Assembly (NCBI GenBank): GCA_916048095.2
Contig: OU696594.1
Coordinates: forward strand, 2,628,781 to 2,692,780
DNA from: Sacculina carcini
Taxonomy: Eukaryota > Arthropoda > Thecostraca > Sacculinidae
Reading direction: 5' to 3'
Length of the DNA stretch: 64,000 bases
Under the pieces are notes generated by a model that was not told the origin of the DNA, made no database searches, and saw nothing but the letters and a program-made list of their open reading frames with translations. Below are positions 1 through 14,200 of the stretch, one piece after another (the first letter of the stretch is position 1; each line of letters begins with the position of its first letter). A program made the position numbers and the translations under genes.

Positions 1-680
1 TTGAAGTCAAATCCATTAGTTTTGTATATGAATTCATTCTACACGGTGAAATTGAACGTTTTATTGCTGCCCGCGGGACATTTTTATTTCATAAAAATGA
101 GCCATCGCTTCGTTTGCGTTTGAAGCCCCTGATCATTGAACCAGCGAACCATGAACCAGCGCAATTATGTCACCTCATATTCAAGCATACATACACAGAC
201 AGACAGATAATTTCTTCTTTATGTATATACTAGCATTAAAACCCGCCCGTTGTGCGGAAGAATTCATAAAAATATTGCAAATTAAAAATAAATAAGGCAA
301 ACTCATAAAAACCTTAATCAATTAAAAAGTCTAAATTTCATTATTTTTAATTTACATTTTGACAAAATATTTTCACTCAGCCCGCCTCATATTTAAACCC
401 GGCCGACGTGCGGAATAATTCAGAACTCGAACACCATCCGTTCTGGTTCTTGAAGTCAAATCCATTAGTTTTGTATATGAATTCATTCTACACGGTGAAA
501 TTGAACGTTTTATTGCTGCCCGCGGGACATTTTTATTTCATAAAAATGAGCCATCGCTTCGTTTGCGTTTGAAGCCCCTGATCATTGAACCAGCGAACCA
601 TGAACCAGCGCAATTATGTCACCTCATATTCAAGCATACATACACAGACAGACAGATAATTTCTTCTTTATGTATATATA
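1..680 (-). repeat. Partial Helitron-like tandem unit (left edge)
   Basis: AT-rich sequence holding truncated, slightly diverged copies of the block that starts each downstream unit (compare 420-680 with 880-1140). It includes the CTAGCATTAAAACCCGCCC terminus near 229 and a second near-copy about 450 bp later. There is no credible coding sequence; the upstream boundary lies outside the window. Confidence 0.7.
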
Positions 681-3600
681 TAGCATTAAAACCGCATTAA
701 AACCCGCCCGTTGTGCGGAACAATTCATAAAAATAATGCAAATTAAAAATAAATAAGGCAAACTCATGAAGACCTTAATCAATTAAAAAGTCTAAATTTC
801 ATTATTTTTAATTTTATTTTGACAAAATATTTTCACTCAACCCGCCTCATATTTAAACCCGCCCGACGTGAGGAAAAATTCAGAACTCGAACACCATCCG
901 TTCTGGTTCTTGAAGTCAAATCCATTAGTTTTGTATATGAATTCATTCTATACGGTGAAATTGAACGTTTTATTGCTGCTCGCGGGACATTTTTATTTCA
1001 TAAAAATGAGCCATCGCTTCGTTTGCGTTTGAAGCCCCTGATAATTGAACCAGCGAACCATGAGCCAGCGCAATTATGTCACCTCATATTCAAGCATACA
1101 TACACAGACAGACAGATAATTTCTTCTTTATGTATATATATAGCATTAAAACCCGCCAGTTGTGCGGAGCAATTCATAACATGAAATTCATATTCAATTC
1201 ATAAAAAATATGGAAAAATAAAAATGAAATAGGGTACACTCATAAAAATATTAATCAATTGAAAATTATAAGTTTAATTATTTTTATTTCGACACAATAT
1301 TTCCCCTCAGTCCGCCTGAGTCATTTTTAAACCCGCCCGTCGTGCTGAATAATTCAGAACTCGAACACGATCCGTTCTGCATCTTGAAGTCAAATCCATT
1401 GGTTTTGTGTATGGATTAATTCTACAGGGTAAATTGAACGTTCTATTGTCTATAGTTGCTGCCCGCGGAACATTTTTATTTATAAAAAAAAAAAACTTTT
1501 TTTAAATGAACCATTTGAAAAAATGATCTAAAAACACTTTTTTAAACCCACCCGTCGTGCGGAACAATTCATACAATAAAATTCATATCAAATCCATAAA
1601 ATATAATGAATACAAATCGAAAAGCAAAAAATGTAACCTATAAATATCTTAACCAATAGAAAAGTGTAAATGTGAATATTTTTGTTCTTATTTTGACAAA
1701 TATTATCCCTCAACCCGCCTGATATATAAATCTGCCCGTCGTGTGGTATAATTCAGAACACAAACACGAAACAAACAATGAAAGATGATGAAATCTTTTC
1801 ATCAGACTGTTTCCAAACTATATTTATTACTTAACATCATTCCCCAATATCATTTGCTTAAGTACTATTTCACTTTTACCGCTATAATATTTATTGTTAA
1901 AATTTATATATTTTCCGCTATCATTAAAACCCAATATAACCTGAGTCAAACCTACCCAACCCAACCCAACCATTCAATCTTGACCGCTCTCAGCCTAGTC
2001 TGAGGTGATTTAACTTATTAGTTTGTGATCACAAAATATACTGATGCGATCATAATTTGTAATCAGAAGACTGAGATTATCTACCCCAGGGGTCCCAAAC
2101 ACGCGGCCCACCAATACTTTTCTCTCAACCCGCCAATATAGTATCGGGACCAAACTGTAAGGTAGCTAAATTCACATTTGTTGCATAATGCGATATAATT
2201 CTACACCATTATCATATTATCTCATAATTCCCGGTTAATGCTTCCACTAATGCATCATATTCATACAGTTGTTATTTTTTGGATTACATCGATAATGCAG
2301 CCCTTGATATTACAGCCGATATTATATTATGCAATCTATATTCTGCTACGTATTATTCCTAATACATATATCATCAGATCGCAAAATATATTTAAAGGTT
2401 CACATCATTCTCCAAAATCATTTGCTTAAGAGCTATTCTACTTTTATCGCTAGAATATTTACTGCTAGCAAAATATCATATACCTCGCTATCATTTAAAC
2501 CCACTCTTTATAGATACATTTAATTCGCCCGTCGTGCGGAACAGTTCATAAAATATAATTAATATTCAATTCATAAAAAAATTAGTGCAAATTGAAAAAG
2601 AAAAAAAACCCACAGGAAAGTTATAGCTAATCTAAAAGTCTAAATGTGAAATTTATGTTTCAATTTAGAAAACATGTTTTTCCACAACACTATCAAAACA
2701 ATGCAACCTTCTGTCATCTCTATAATTCCAGGTTAATGCTTCCGCTAAAACAGCATAAGTTGGCATTACATGATATTGCAACCCATATCCTTATGCAACT
2801 TATGCTTATGCAACTTGAAATTAAACCAATTAAATTACACAGTTAAATTCAGTAGTTTACTTTGTTCCCAATAGCATTTTACCCGCCCGTCGTGCGGAAC
2901 GTTATTGAGGACAATAAAGCCTTTATATTCAGTAGAGTGTAGCATTAATTAAACTGTACGCAATAAAACCACACCATCCATGCTTGGAGATAATATGATG
3001 CATTCTTAATTGTGATTGGGCTTCAGTGAAATTTAATCGGTGTATATTCCTGTGTAATCGCAAGTGCGCATAATAGCTGTCAAATTGGCAATATGTCCTT
3101 TTGACTTTACACCACCGTAACTTCCTTCAGATACCCTTTGGAAAATTACAAATTATACCGTATTGTAGAAGAAAAGATTTCTAGAACGATGGTATAATTT
3201 ATTTTTATGTGTAACAAATAGTTACTGAGAAATAGTAGAAAAATGAATTAATTTTAGTCGCCCGGTGTTCAAGTGTAATTTTGGATGTATTTGAGAATTT
3301 TGCCAATTTTACGTTTTTTGTATCATTTGTGGGTATAAATTATAGCTTATCTTGTAGAACACAAAATTCTCTACACAGTAGTATATTCCTGTGTAATCGC
3401 AAGTGCGTAAATTGTGATTGGACTTCAGTGAAATTTAATCAGTGTATATTCATGTGTAATCGCAAGTACGCATAATAGCTGTCAAATTGGCAACATGACA
3501 TTTTGACTTTACACCGGCGTAACTTCCTTCAGATACACTTTGGAAAATTAATAATTATACCGTACTGTAGGAAACAAAATTTCTAGCACGATGGTATAAT

Positions 3601-5981
3601 TAATTTTAATGTATGACAAATAGTTCCTGAGAAATGGGTATAAAAATGAATAAATTGTAGTCACCCGGTGTTCAAGTGTAATTTTGGATGTATTTGAGAA
3701 TTTTGCCAATTTTACACGTTTTTTGTATCATTTGTGGGTATAAATTACACTTTTTCTTGTAGAACACAAAATTCTCTACACAGTAGTATATTCCTGTGTA
3801 ATCGCAAGTGCGCATAATAGCTGTCAAATTGGCAATATGTCCTTTTGACTTTACACCGCCGTCACTTCCTTCAGATACACTTTGGAAAATTAAGAATTAT
3901 ACCGCATTTTAAAAAATACAATTTCCAGCACGATGATATAATTTATTTTAATGTGTGACAAATAGTTCCTGAGAAATAGGTAGAAAAATGAATTAATTTA
4001 GGCGCCCGGTGATCAAGTGTAATTTTGGATGTATTTGACAATTTTGCCAATTTTACACATTTTTTGTATCATTTGTGGGTATAAATTATAACTTTTCTTG
4101 TAGAACACAAAATTATCTACACAGTAGTATATTCCTGTGTAATCGCAAGTGCGTAAATTATGATTGGACTTCAGTGAAATTAAATCAGTGTATATTCATG
4201 TGTAATCGCAAGTGCGCATAATAGCTGTCAAATTGGCAACATGACAATTTGACTTTACACCGCCGTAACTTCCTTCAGATACACTTTGGAAAATTAAAAA
4301 TTATACCGTATTGTAGAAAACAAAATTTCTAGCACGATGGTATAATTAATTTTAATGTATGACAAACAGTTCCTGAGAAATGGGTAGAAAAATGAATTAA
4401 TTTTAGTCACCCGGTGTTCAAGTGTAATTTTGGATGTATTTGAGAATTTTGCCAATTTTACACGTTTTTTTATCATTTGTGGGTATAAATTATACATTTT
4501 CTTGTAGAACACAAAATTCTCTACACAGTAGTATATTCCTGTGTAATCGCAAGTGCGTAAATTGTGATTGGACTTCAGTGAAATTTAATCAGTGTATATT
4601 CATGTGTAATCGCAAGTACGCATAATAGCTATCAAATTGGCAACATGACATTTTGACTTTACACCGGCGTAACTTCCTTCAGATACACTTTGGAAAATTA
4701 ATAATTATACCGTACTGTAGGAAACAAAATTTCTAGCACGATGGTATAATTAATTTTAATGTATGACAAATAGTTCCTGAGAAATGGGTATAAAAATGAA
4801 TAAATTGTAGTCACCCGGTGTTCAAGTGTAATTTAGGATGTATTTGAGAATTTTGCCAATTTTACACGTTTTTTGTATCATTTGTGGGTATAAATTACAC
4901 CTTTTCTTGTAGAACACAAAATTCTCTACACAGTAGTATATTCCTGTGTAATCGCAAGTGCGCATAATAGCTGTCAAATTGGCAATATGTCCTTTTGACT
5001 TTACACCGCCGTCACTTCCTTCAGATACACTTTGGAAAATTAAGAATTATACCGCATTTTAAAAAATACAATTTCCAGCACGATGATATAATTTATTTTA
5101 ATGTGTGACAAATAGTTCCTGAGAAATAGGTAGAAAAATTAATTAATTTAGGCGCCCGGTGATCAAGTGTAATTTTGGATGTATTTGACAATTTTGCCAA
5201 TTTTACACATTTTTTGTATCATTTGTGGGTATAAATTATAACTTTTCTTGTAGAACACAAAATTATCTACACAATAGTATAATTTTTATAGCTGTACCAT
5301 TGCTGGTTTATGAGGAATAGATAGGGGAATATTTACCAAAACATTCACGGTTTCCAGTGCTAATTTTGCATTTTTGACTTTGTCATTTTGACTTCACACC
5401 GCCGTAATTTTTTTTTAATACACTTTGGAAAATTAAAAATTATACCGTGTTGTAGCAAACAAAATTCCCAGCATGATGGTATTATTTATTTAGTTGTGTG
5501 ATAATTAGTTTTTGATACATAGAGAAAAAAGTATAGAAAATCGGACGCGTGGAGTATAAATATAATTTTGAATATAGATTGAAATTTTGTCATGTTTACA
5601 TCTTTTATGTTCTATTTTTGGATATGAATTATAACCTATCTTGTAGAACAGAAAATTCTCTACACAGTGGTATAATCTGTTTGGCTGTACCATTTCTGGT
5701 TTATGAGGAGTAGATGGCAGAGCATTGACCACAATTTTCGCATTTTTCAGGGTTCATTTTGTCTTTTCATCGCTATAACTTTTTTTGATTTCATTTTTGA
5801 AATTTAAAATTTAATCTAAAGTGTAGACAAGAAAATTTCCAACGTGATGGTATAAATTGTTAGCGGGTAGGCTGAGTGGTGGCCGAATAATAGCTGATAG
5901 AAAATGGACCAAGGAGGGTCGAACACACACACAGACACACACACACACACACACAGAGGATCTCTTTTATATATATAGATA
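681..5981 (-). repeat. Tandem unit A1, 5,301 bp, Helitron-like non-autonomous element
   Basis: First complete unit of a head-to-tail array. The right end is GGATCTCTTTTATATATATAGA, whose reverse complement is a Helitron-like 5' end beginning TCTATATATATAAAAG. The left end is TAGCATTAAAAC, the reverse complement of a Helitron-like 3' end, with a GC-rich CCGC...GCGG hairpin just inside. 681-2900 carries about eight GC boxes (ACCCGCCCGTCGTGCGG and variants) and a (GACA)n tract. 2940-5850 consists of nested 341/405-bp sub-repeats. The short ORFs within it have no recognisable domains and recur only because the unit recurs. Confidence 0.75.
2940..5850. repeat. Nested 341/405-bp sub-repeat array inside unit A1
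   Basis: The landmark CTTGTAGAACACAAAATT recurs at 3351, 3756, 4097, 4501, 4906 and 5247, giving spacings of 405, 341, 404, 405 and 341 bp. The longer form has about 64 extra bp (a second copy of the TGTGTAATCGCAAGTGCG segment with a short spacer). The pattern long-short-long repeats as a higher-order structure. The same array lies in each A unit; A4 and A5 have fewer sub-repeats. Confidence 0.8.
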
Positions 5982-8900
5982 TAGCATTAAAACCGCATTA
6001 AAACCCGCCCGTTGTGCGGAACAATTCATAAAAATAATGCAAATTAAAAATAAATAAGGCAAACTCATGAAGACCTTAATCAATTAAAAAGTCTAAATTT
6101 CATTATTTTTAATTTTATTTTGACAAAATATTTTCACTCAACCCGCCTCATATTTAAACCCGCCCGACGTGAGGAAAAATTCAGAACTCGAACACCATCC
6201 GTTCTGGTTCTTGAAGTCAAATCCATTAGTTTTGTATATGAATTCATTCTATACGGTGAAATTGAACGTTTTATTGCTGCTCGCGGGACATTTTTATTTC
6301 ATAAAAATGAGCCATCGCTTCGTTTGCGTTTGAAGCCCCTGATAATTGAACCAGCGAACCATGAGCCAGCGCAATTATGTCACCTCATATTCAAGCATAC
6401 ATACACAGACAGACAGATAATTTCTTCTTTATGTATATATATAGCATTAAAACCCGCCAGTTGTGCGGAGCAATTCATAACATGAAATTCATATTCAATT
6501 CATAAAAAATATGGAAAAATAAAAATGAAATAGGGTACACTCATAAAAATATTAATCAATTGAAAATTATAAGTTTAATTATTTTTATTTCGACACAATA
6601 TTTCCCCTCAGTCCGCCTGAGTCATTTTTAAACCAGCCCGTCGTGCTGAATAATTCAGAACTCGAACACGATCCGTTCTGCATCTTGAAGTCAAATCCAT
6701 TGGTTTTGTGTATGGATTAATTCTACAGGGTAAATTGAACGTTCTATTGTCTATAGTTGCTGCCCGCGGAACATTTTTATTTATAAAAAAAAAAAACTTT
6801 TTTTAAATGAACCATTTGAAAAAATTATCTAAAAACACTTTTTTAAACCCACCCGTCGTGCGGAACAATTCATACAATAAAATTCATATCAAATCCATAA
6901 AATATAATGAATACAAATCGAAAAGCAAAAAATGTAACCTATAAATATCTTAACCAATAGAAAAGTGTAAATGTGAATATTTTTGTTCTTATTTTGACAA
7001 ATATTATCCCTCAACCCGCCTGATATATAAATCTGCCCGTCGTGTGGTATAATTCAGAACACAAACACGAAACAAACAATGAAAGATGATGAAATCTTTT
7101 CATCAGACTGTTTCCAAACTATATTTATTACTTAACATCATTCCCCAATATCATTTGCTTAAGTACTATTTCACTTTTACCGCTATAATATTTATTGTTA
7201 AAATTTATATATTTTCCGCTATCATTAAAACCCAATATAACCTGAGTCAAACCTACCCAACCCAACCCAACCATTCAATCTTGACCGCTCTCAGCCTAGT
7301 CTGAGGTGATTTAACTTATTAGTTTGTGATCACAAAATATACTGATGCGATCATAATTTGTAATCAGAAGACTGAGATTATCTACCCCAGGGGTCCCAAA
7401 CACGCGGCCCACCAATACTTTTCTCTCAACCCGCCAATATAGTATCGGGACCAAACTGTAAGGTAGCTAAATTCACATTTGTTGCATAATGCGATATAAT
7501 TCTACACCATTATCATATTATCTCATAATTCCCGGTTAATGCTTCCACTAATGCATCATATTCATACAGTTGTTATTTTTTGGATTACATCGATAATGCA
7601 GCCCTTGATATTACAGCCGATATTATATTATGCAATCTATATTCTGCTACGTATTATTCCTAATACATATATCATCAGATCGCAAAATATATTTAAAGGT
7701 TCACATCATTCTCCAAAATCATTTGCTTAAGAGCTATTCTACTTTTATCGCTAGAATATTTACTGCTAGCAAAATATCATATACCTCGCTATCATTTAAA
7801 CCCACTCTTTATAGATACATTTAATTCGCCCGTCGTGCGGAACAGTTCATAAAATATAATTAATATTCAATTCATAAAAAAATTAGTGCAAATTGAAAAA
7901 GAAAAAAAACCCACAGGAAAGTTATAGCTAATCTAAAAGTCTAAATGTGAAATTTATGTTTCAATTTAGAAAACATGTTTTTCCACAACACTATCAAAAC
8001 AATGCAACCTTCTGTCATCTCTATAATTCCAGGTTAATGCTTCCGCTAAAACAGCATAAGTTGGCATTACATGATATTGCAACCCATATCCTTATGCAAC
8101 TTATGCTTATGCAACTTGAAATTAAACCAATTAAATTACACAGTTAAATTCAGTAGTTTACTTTGTTCCCAATAGCATTTTACCCGCCCGTCGTGCGGAA
8201 CGTTATTGAGGACAATAAAGCCTTTATATTCAGTAGAGTGTAGCATTAATTAAACTGTACGCAATAAAACCACACCATCCATGCTTGGAGATAATATGAT
8301 GCATTCTTAATTGTGATTGGGCTTCAGTGAAATTTAATCGGTGTATATTCCTGCGTAATCGCAAGTGCGCATAATAGCTGTCAAATTGGCAATATGTCCT
8401 TTTGACTTTACACCACCGTAACTTCCTTCAGATACCCTTTGGAAAATTACAAATTATACCGTATTGTAGAAGAAAAGATTTCTAGAACGATGGTATAATT
8501 TATTTTTATGTGTAACAAATAGTTACTGAGAAATAGTAGAAAAATGAATTAATTTTAGTCGCCCGGTGTTCAAGTGTAATTTTGGATGTATTTGAGAATT
8601 TTGCCAATTTTACGTTTTTTGTATCATTTGTGGGTATAAATTATAGCTTATCTTGTAGAACACAAAATTCTCTACACAGTAGTATATTCCTGTGTAATCG
8701 CAAGTGCGTAAATTGTGATTGGACTTCAGTGAAATTTAATCAGTGTATATTCATGTGTAATCGCAAGTACGCATAATAGCTGTCAAATTGGCAACATGAC
8801 ATTTTGACTTTACACCGGCGTAACTTCCTTCAGATACACTTTGGAAAATTAATAATTATACCGTACTGTAGGAAACAAAATTTCTAGCACGATGGTATAA

Positions 8901-11282
8901 TTAATTTTAATGTATGACAAATAGTTCCTGAGAAATGGGTATAAAAATGAATAAATTGTAGTCACCCGGTGTTCAAGTGTAATTTTGGATGTATTTGAGA
9001 ATTTTGCCAATTTTACACGTTTTTTGTATCATTTGTGGGTATAAATTACACTTTTTCTTGTAGAACACAAAATTCTCTACACAGTAGTATATTCCTGTGT
9101 AATCGCAAGTGCGCATAATAGCTGTCAAATTGGCAATATGTCCTTTTGACTTTACACCGCCGTCACTTCCTTCAGATACACTTTGGAAAATTAAGAATTA
9201 TACCGCATTTTAAAAAATACAATTTCCAGCACGATGATATAATTTATTTTAATGTGTGACAAATAGTTCCTGAGAAATAGGTAGAAAAATGAATTAATTT
9301 AGGCGCCCGGTGATCAAGTGTAATTTTGGATGTATTTGACAATTTTGCCAATTTTACACATTTTTTGTATCATTTGTGGGTATAAATTATAACTTTTCTT
9401 GTAGAACACAAAATTATCTACACAGTAGTATATTCCTGTGTAATCGCAAGTGCGTAAATTATGATTGGACTTCAGTGAAATTAAATCAGTGTATATTCAT
9501 GTGTAATCGCAAGTGCGCATAATAGCTGTCAAATTGGCAACATGACAATTTGACTTTACACCGCCGTAACTTCCTTCAGATACACTTTGGAAAATTAAAA
9601 ATTATACCGTATTGTAGAAAACAAAATTTCTAGCACGATGGTATAATTAATTTTAATGTATGACAAACAGTTCCTGAGAAATGGGTAGAAAAATGAATTA
9701 ATTTTAGTCACCCGGTGTTCAAGTGTAATTTTGGATGTATTTGAGAATTTTGCCAATTTTACACGTTTTTTTATCATTTGTGGGTATAAATTATACATTT
9801 TCTTGTAGAACACAAAATTCTCTACACAGTAGTATATTCCTGTGTAATCGCAAGTGCGTAAATTGTGATTGGACTTCAGTGAAATTTAATCAGTGTATAT
9901 TCATGTGTAATCGCAAGTACGCATAATAGCTATCAAATTGGCAACATGACATTTTGACTTTACACCGGCGTAACTTCCTTCAGATACACTTTGGAAAATT
10001 AATAATTATACCGTACTGTAGGAAACAAAATTTCTAGCACGATGGTATAATTAATTTTAATGTATGACAAATAGTTCCTGAGAAATGGGTATAAAAATGA
10101 ATAAATTGTAGTCACCCGGTGTTCAAGTGTAATTTAGGATGTATTTGAGAATTTTGCCAATTTTACACGTTTTTTGTATCATTTGTGGGTATAAATTACA
10201 CCTTTTCTTGTAGAACACAAAATTCTCTACACAGTAGTATATTCCTGTGTAATCGCAAGTGCGCATAATAGCTGTCAAATTGGCAATATGTCCTTTTGAC
10301 TTTACACCGCCGTCACTTCCTTCAGATACACTTTGGAAAATTAAGAATTATACCGCATTTAAAAAAATACAATTTCCAGCACGATGATATAATTTATTTT
10401 AATGTGTGACAAATAGTTCCTGAGAAATAGGTAGAAAAATTAATTAATTTAGGCGCCCGGTGATCAAGTGTAATTTTGGATGTATTTGACAATTTTGCCA
10501 ATTTTACACATTTTTTGTATCATTTGTGGGTATAAATTATAACTTTTCTTGTAGAACACAAAATTATCTACACAATAGTATAATTTTTATAGCTGTACCA
10601 TTGCTGGTTTATGAGGAATAGATAGGGGAATATTTACCAAAACATTCACGGTTTCCAGTGCTAATTTTGCATTTTTGACTTTGTCATTTTGACTTCACAC
10701 CGCCGTAATTTTTTTTTAATACACTTTGGAAAATTAAAAATTATACCGTGTTGTAGCAAACAAAATTCCCAGCATGATGGTATTATTTATTTAGTTGTGT
10801 GATAATTAGTTTTTGATACATAGAGAAAAAAGTATAGAAAATCGGACGCGTGGAGTATAAATATAATTTTGAATATAGATTGAAATTTTGTCATGTTTAC
10901 ATCTTTTATGTTCTATTTTTGGATATGAATTATAACCTATCTTGTAGAACAGAAAATTCTCTACACAGTGGTATAATCTGTTTGGCTGTACCATTTCTGG
11001 TTTATGAGGAGTAGATGGCAGAGCATTGACCACAATTTTCGCATTTTTCAGGGTTCATTTTGTCTTTTCATCGCTATAACTTTTTTTGATTTCATTTTTG
11101 AAATTTAAAATTTAATCTAAAGTGTAGACAAGAAAATTTCCAACGTGATGGTATAAATTGTTAGCGGGTAGGCTGAGTGGTGGCCGAATAATAGCTGATA
11201 GAAAATGGACCAAGGAGGGTCGAACACACACACAGACACACACACACACACACACAGAGGATCTCTTTTATATATATAGATA
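5982..11282 (-). repeat. Tandem unit A2, 5,301 bp
   Basis: Nearly identical to A1 over its whole length, with isolated differences such as CCAGCCCGTC at about 6632 for CCCGCCCGTC and CTGCGTAATCG for CTGTGTAATCG at about 8351. It begins directly at the terminus of A1, so the units abut with only a TA between their ends. A (CA)n tract at 5923-5955 lies next to the 5' end of A1. Confidence 0.8.
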
Positions 11283-14200
11283 TAGCATTAAAACCGCATT
11301 AAAACCCGCCCGTTGTGCGGAACAATTCATAAAAATAATGCAAATTAAAAATAAATAAGGCAAACTCATGAAGACCTTAATCAATTAAAAAGTCTAAATT
11401 TCATTATTTTTAATTTTATTTTGACAAAATATTTTCACTCAACCCGCCTCATATTTAAACCCGCCCGACGTGAGGAAAAATTCAGAACTCGAACACCATC
11501 CGTTCTGGTTCTTGAAGTCAAATCCATTAGTTTTGTATATGAATTCATTCTATACGGTGAAATTGAACGTTTTATTGCTGCTCGCGGGACATTTTTATTT
11601 CATAAAAATGAGCCATCGCTTCGTTTGCGTTTGAAGCCCCTGATAATTGAACCAGCGAACCATGAGCCAGCGCAATTATGTCACCTCATATTCAAGCATA
11701 CATACACAGACAGACAGATAATTTCTTCTTTATGTATATATATAGCATTAAAACCCGCCAGTTGTGCGGAGCAATTCATAACATGAAATTCATATTCAAT
11801 TCATAAAAAATATGGAAAAATAAAAATGAAATAGGGTACACTCATAAAAATATTAATCAATTGAAAATTATAAGTTTAATTATTTTTATTTCGACACAAT
11901 ATTTCCCCTCAGTCCGCCTGAGTCATTTTTAAACCCGCCCGTCGTGCTGAATAATTCAGAACTCGAACACGATCCGTTCTGCATCTTGAAGTCAAATCCA
12001 TTGGTTTTGTGTATGGATTAATTCTACAGGGTAAATTGAACGTTCTATTGTCTATAGTTGCTGCCCGCGGAACATTTTTATTTATAAAAAAAAAAAACTT
12101 TTTTTAAATGAACCATTTGAAAAAATTATCTAAAAACACTTTTTTAAACCCACCCGTCGTGCGGAACAATTCATACAATAAAATTCATATCAAATCCATA
12201 AAATATAATGAATACAAATCGAAAAGCAAAAAATGTAACCTATAAATATCTTAACCAATAGAAAAGTGTAAATGTGAATATTTTTGTTCTTATTTTGACA
12301 AATATTATCCCTCAACCCGCCTGATATATAAATCTGCCCGTCGTGTGGTATAATTCAGAACACAAACACGAAACAAACAATGAAAGATGATGAAATCTTT
12401 TCATCAGACTGTTTCCAAACTATATTTATTACTTAACATCATTCCCCAATATCATTTGCTTAAGTACTATTTCACTTTTACCGCTATAATATTTATTGTT
12501 AAAATTTATATATTTTCCGCTATCATTAAAACCCAATATAACCTGAGTCAAACCTACCCAACCCAACCCAACCATTCAATCTTGACCGCTCTCAGCCTAG
12601 TCTGAGGTGATTTAACTTATTAGTTTGTGATCACAAAATATACTGATGCGATCATAATTTGTAATCAGAAGACTGAGATTATCTACCCCAGGGGTCCCAA
12701 ACACGCGGCCCACCAATACTTTTCTCTCAACCCGCCAATATAGTATCGGGACCAAACTGTAAGGTAGCTAAATTCACATTTGTTGCATAATGCGATATAA
12801 TTCTACACCATTATCATATTATCTCATAATTCCCGGTTAATGCTTCCACTAATGCATCATATTCATACAGTTGTTATTTTTTGGATTACATCGATAATGC
12901 AGCCCTTGATATTACAGCCGATATTATATTATGCAATCTATATTCTGCTACGTATTATTCCTAATACATATATCATCAGATCGCAAAATATATTTAAAGG
13001 TTCACATCATTCTCCAAAATCATTTGCTTAAGAGCTATTCTACTTTTATCGCTAGAATATTTACTGCTAGCAAAATATCATATACCTCGCTATCATTTAA
13101 ACCCACTCTTTATAGATACATTTAATTCGCCCGTCGTGCGGAACAGTTCATAAAATATAATTAATATTCAATTCATAAAAAAATTAGTGCAAATTGAAAA
13201 AGAAAAAAAACCCACAGGAAAGTTATAGCTAATCTAAAAGTCTAAATGTGAAATTTATGTTTCAATTTAGAAAACATGTTTTTCCACAACACTATCAAAA
13301 CAATGCAACCTTCTGTCATCTCTATAATTCCAGGTTAATGCTTCCGCTAAAACAGCATAAGTTGGCATTACATGATATTGCAACCCATATCCTTATGCAA
13401 CTTATGCTTATGCAACTTGAAATTAAACCAATTAAATTACACAGTTAAATTCAGTAGTTTACTTTGTTCCCAATAGCATTTTACCCGCCCGTCGTGCGGA
13501 ACGTTATTGAGGACAATAAAGCCTTTATATTCAGTAGAGTGTAGCATTAATTAAACTGTACGCAATAAAACCACACCATCCATGCTTGGAGATAATATGA
13601 TGCATTCTTAATTGTGATTGGGCTTCAGTGAAATTTAATCGGTGTATATTCCTGCGTAATCGCAAGTGCGCATAATAGCTGTCAAATTGGCAATATGTCC
13701 TTTTGACTTTACACCACCGTAACTTCCTTCAGATACCCTTTGGAAAATTACAAATTATACCGTATTGTAGAAGAAAAGATTTCTAGAACGATGGTATAAT
13801 TTATTTTTATGTGTAACAAATAGTTACTGAGAAATAGTAGAAAAATGAATTAATTTTAGTCGCCCGGTGTTCAAGTGTAATTTTGGATGTATTTGAGAAT
13901 TTTGCCAATTTTACGTTTTTTGTATCATTTGTGGGTATAAATTATAGCTTATCTTGTAGAACACAAAATTCTCTACACAGTAGTATATTCCTGTGTAATC
14001 GCAAGTGCGTAAATTGTGATTGGACTTCAGTGAAATTTAATCAGTGTATATTCATGTGTAATCGCAAGTACGCATAATAGCTGTCAAATTGGCAACATGA
14101 CATTTTGACTTTACACCGGCGTAACTTCCTTCAGATACACTTTGGAAAATTAATAATTATACCGTACTGTAGGAAACAAAATTTCTAGCACGATGGTATA

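Noticed and set aside
819..1184. 121-codon ORF repeated in every A unit
   Set aside because: It recurs only because the unit recurs, reads through the GC box and the GACAGACA tract, and does not begin with ATG (TTG at 819). No protein signature.
681..2900. CENP-B-box-like interpretation of the GC box
   Set aside because: The TTCG-N4-A-N2-CGGG spacing does not fit TTCCGCACGACGGGCGGG in any register.
2940..5850. CRISPR-like regular repeats
   Set aside because: Repeat units are 341/405 bp, nearly continuous, with no short direct repeats separated by unique spacers and no cas genes; context is eukaryotic satellite.
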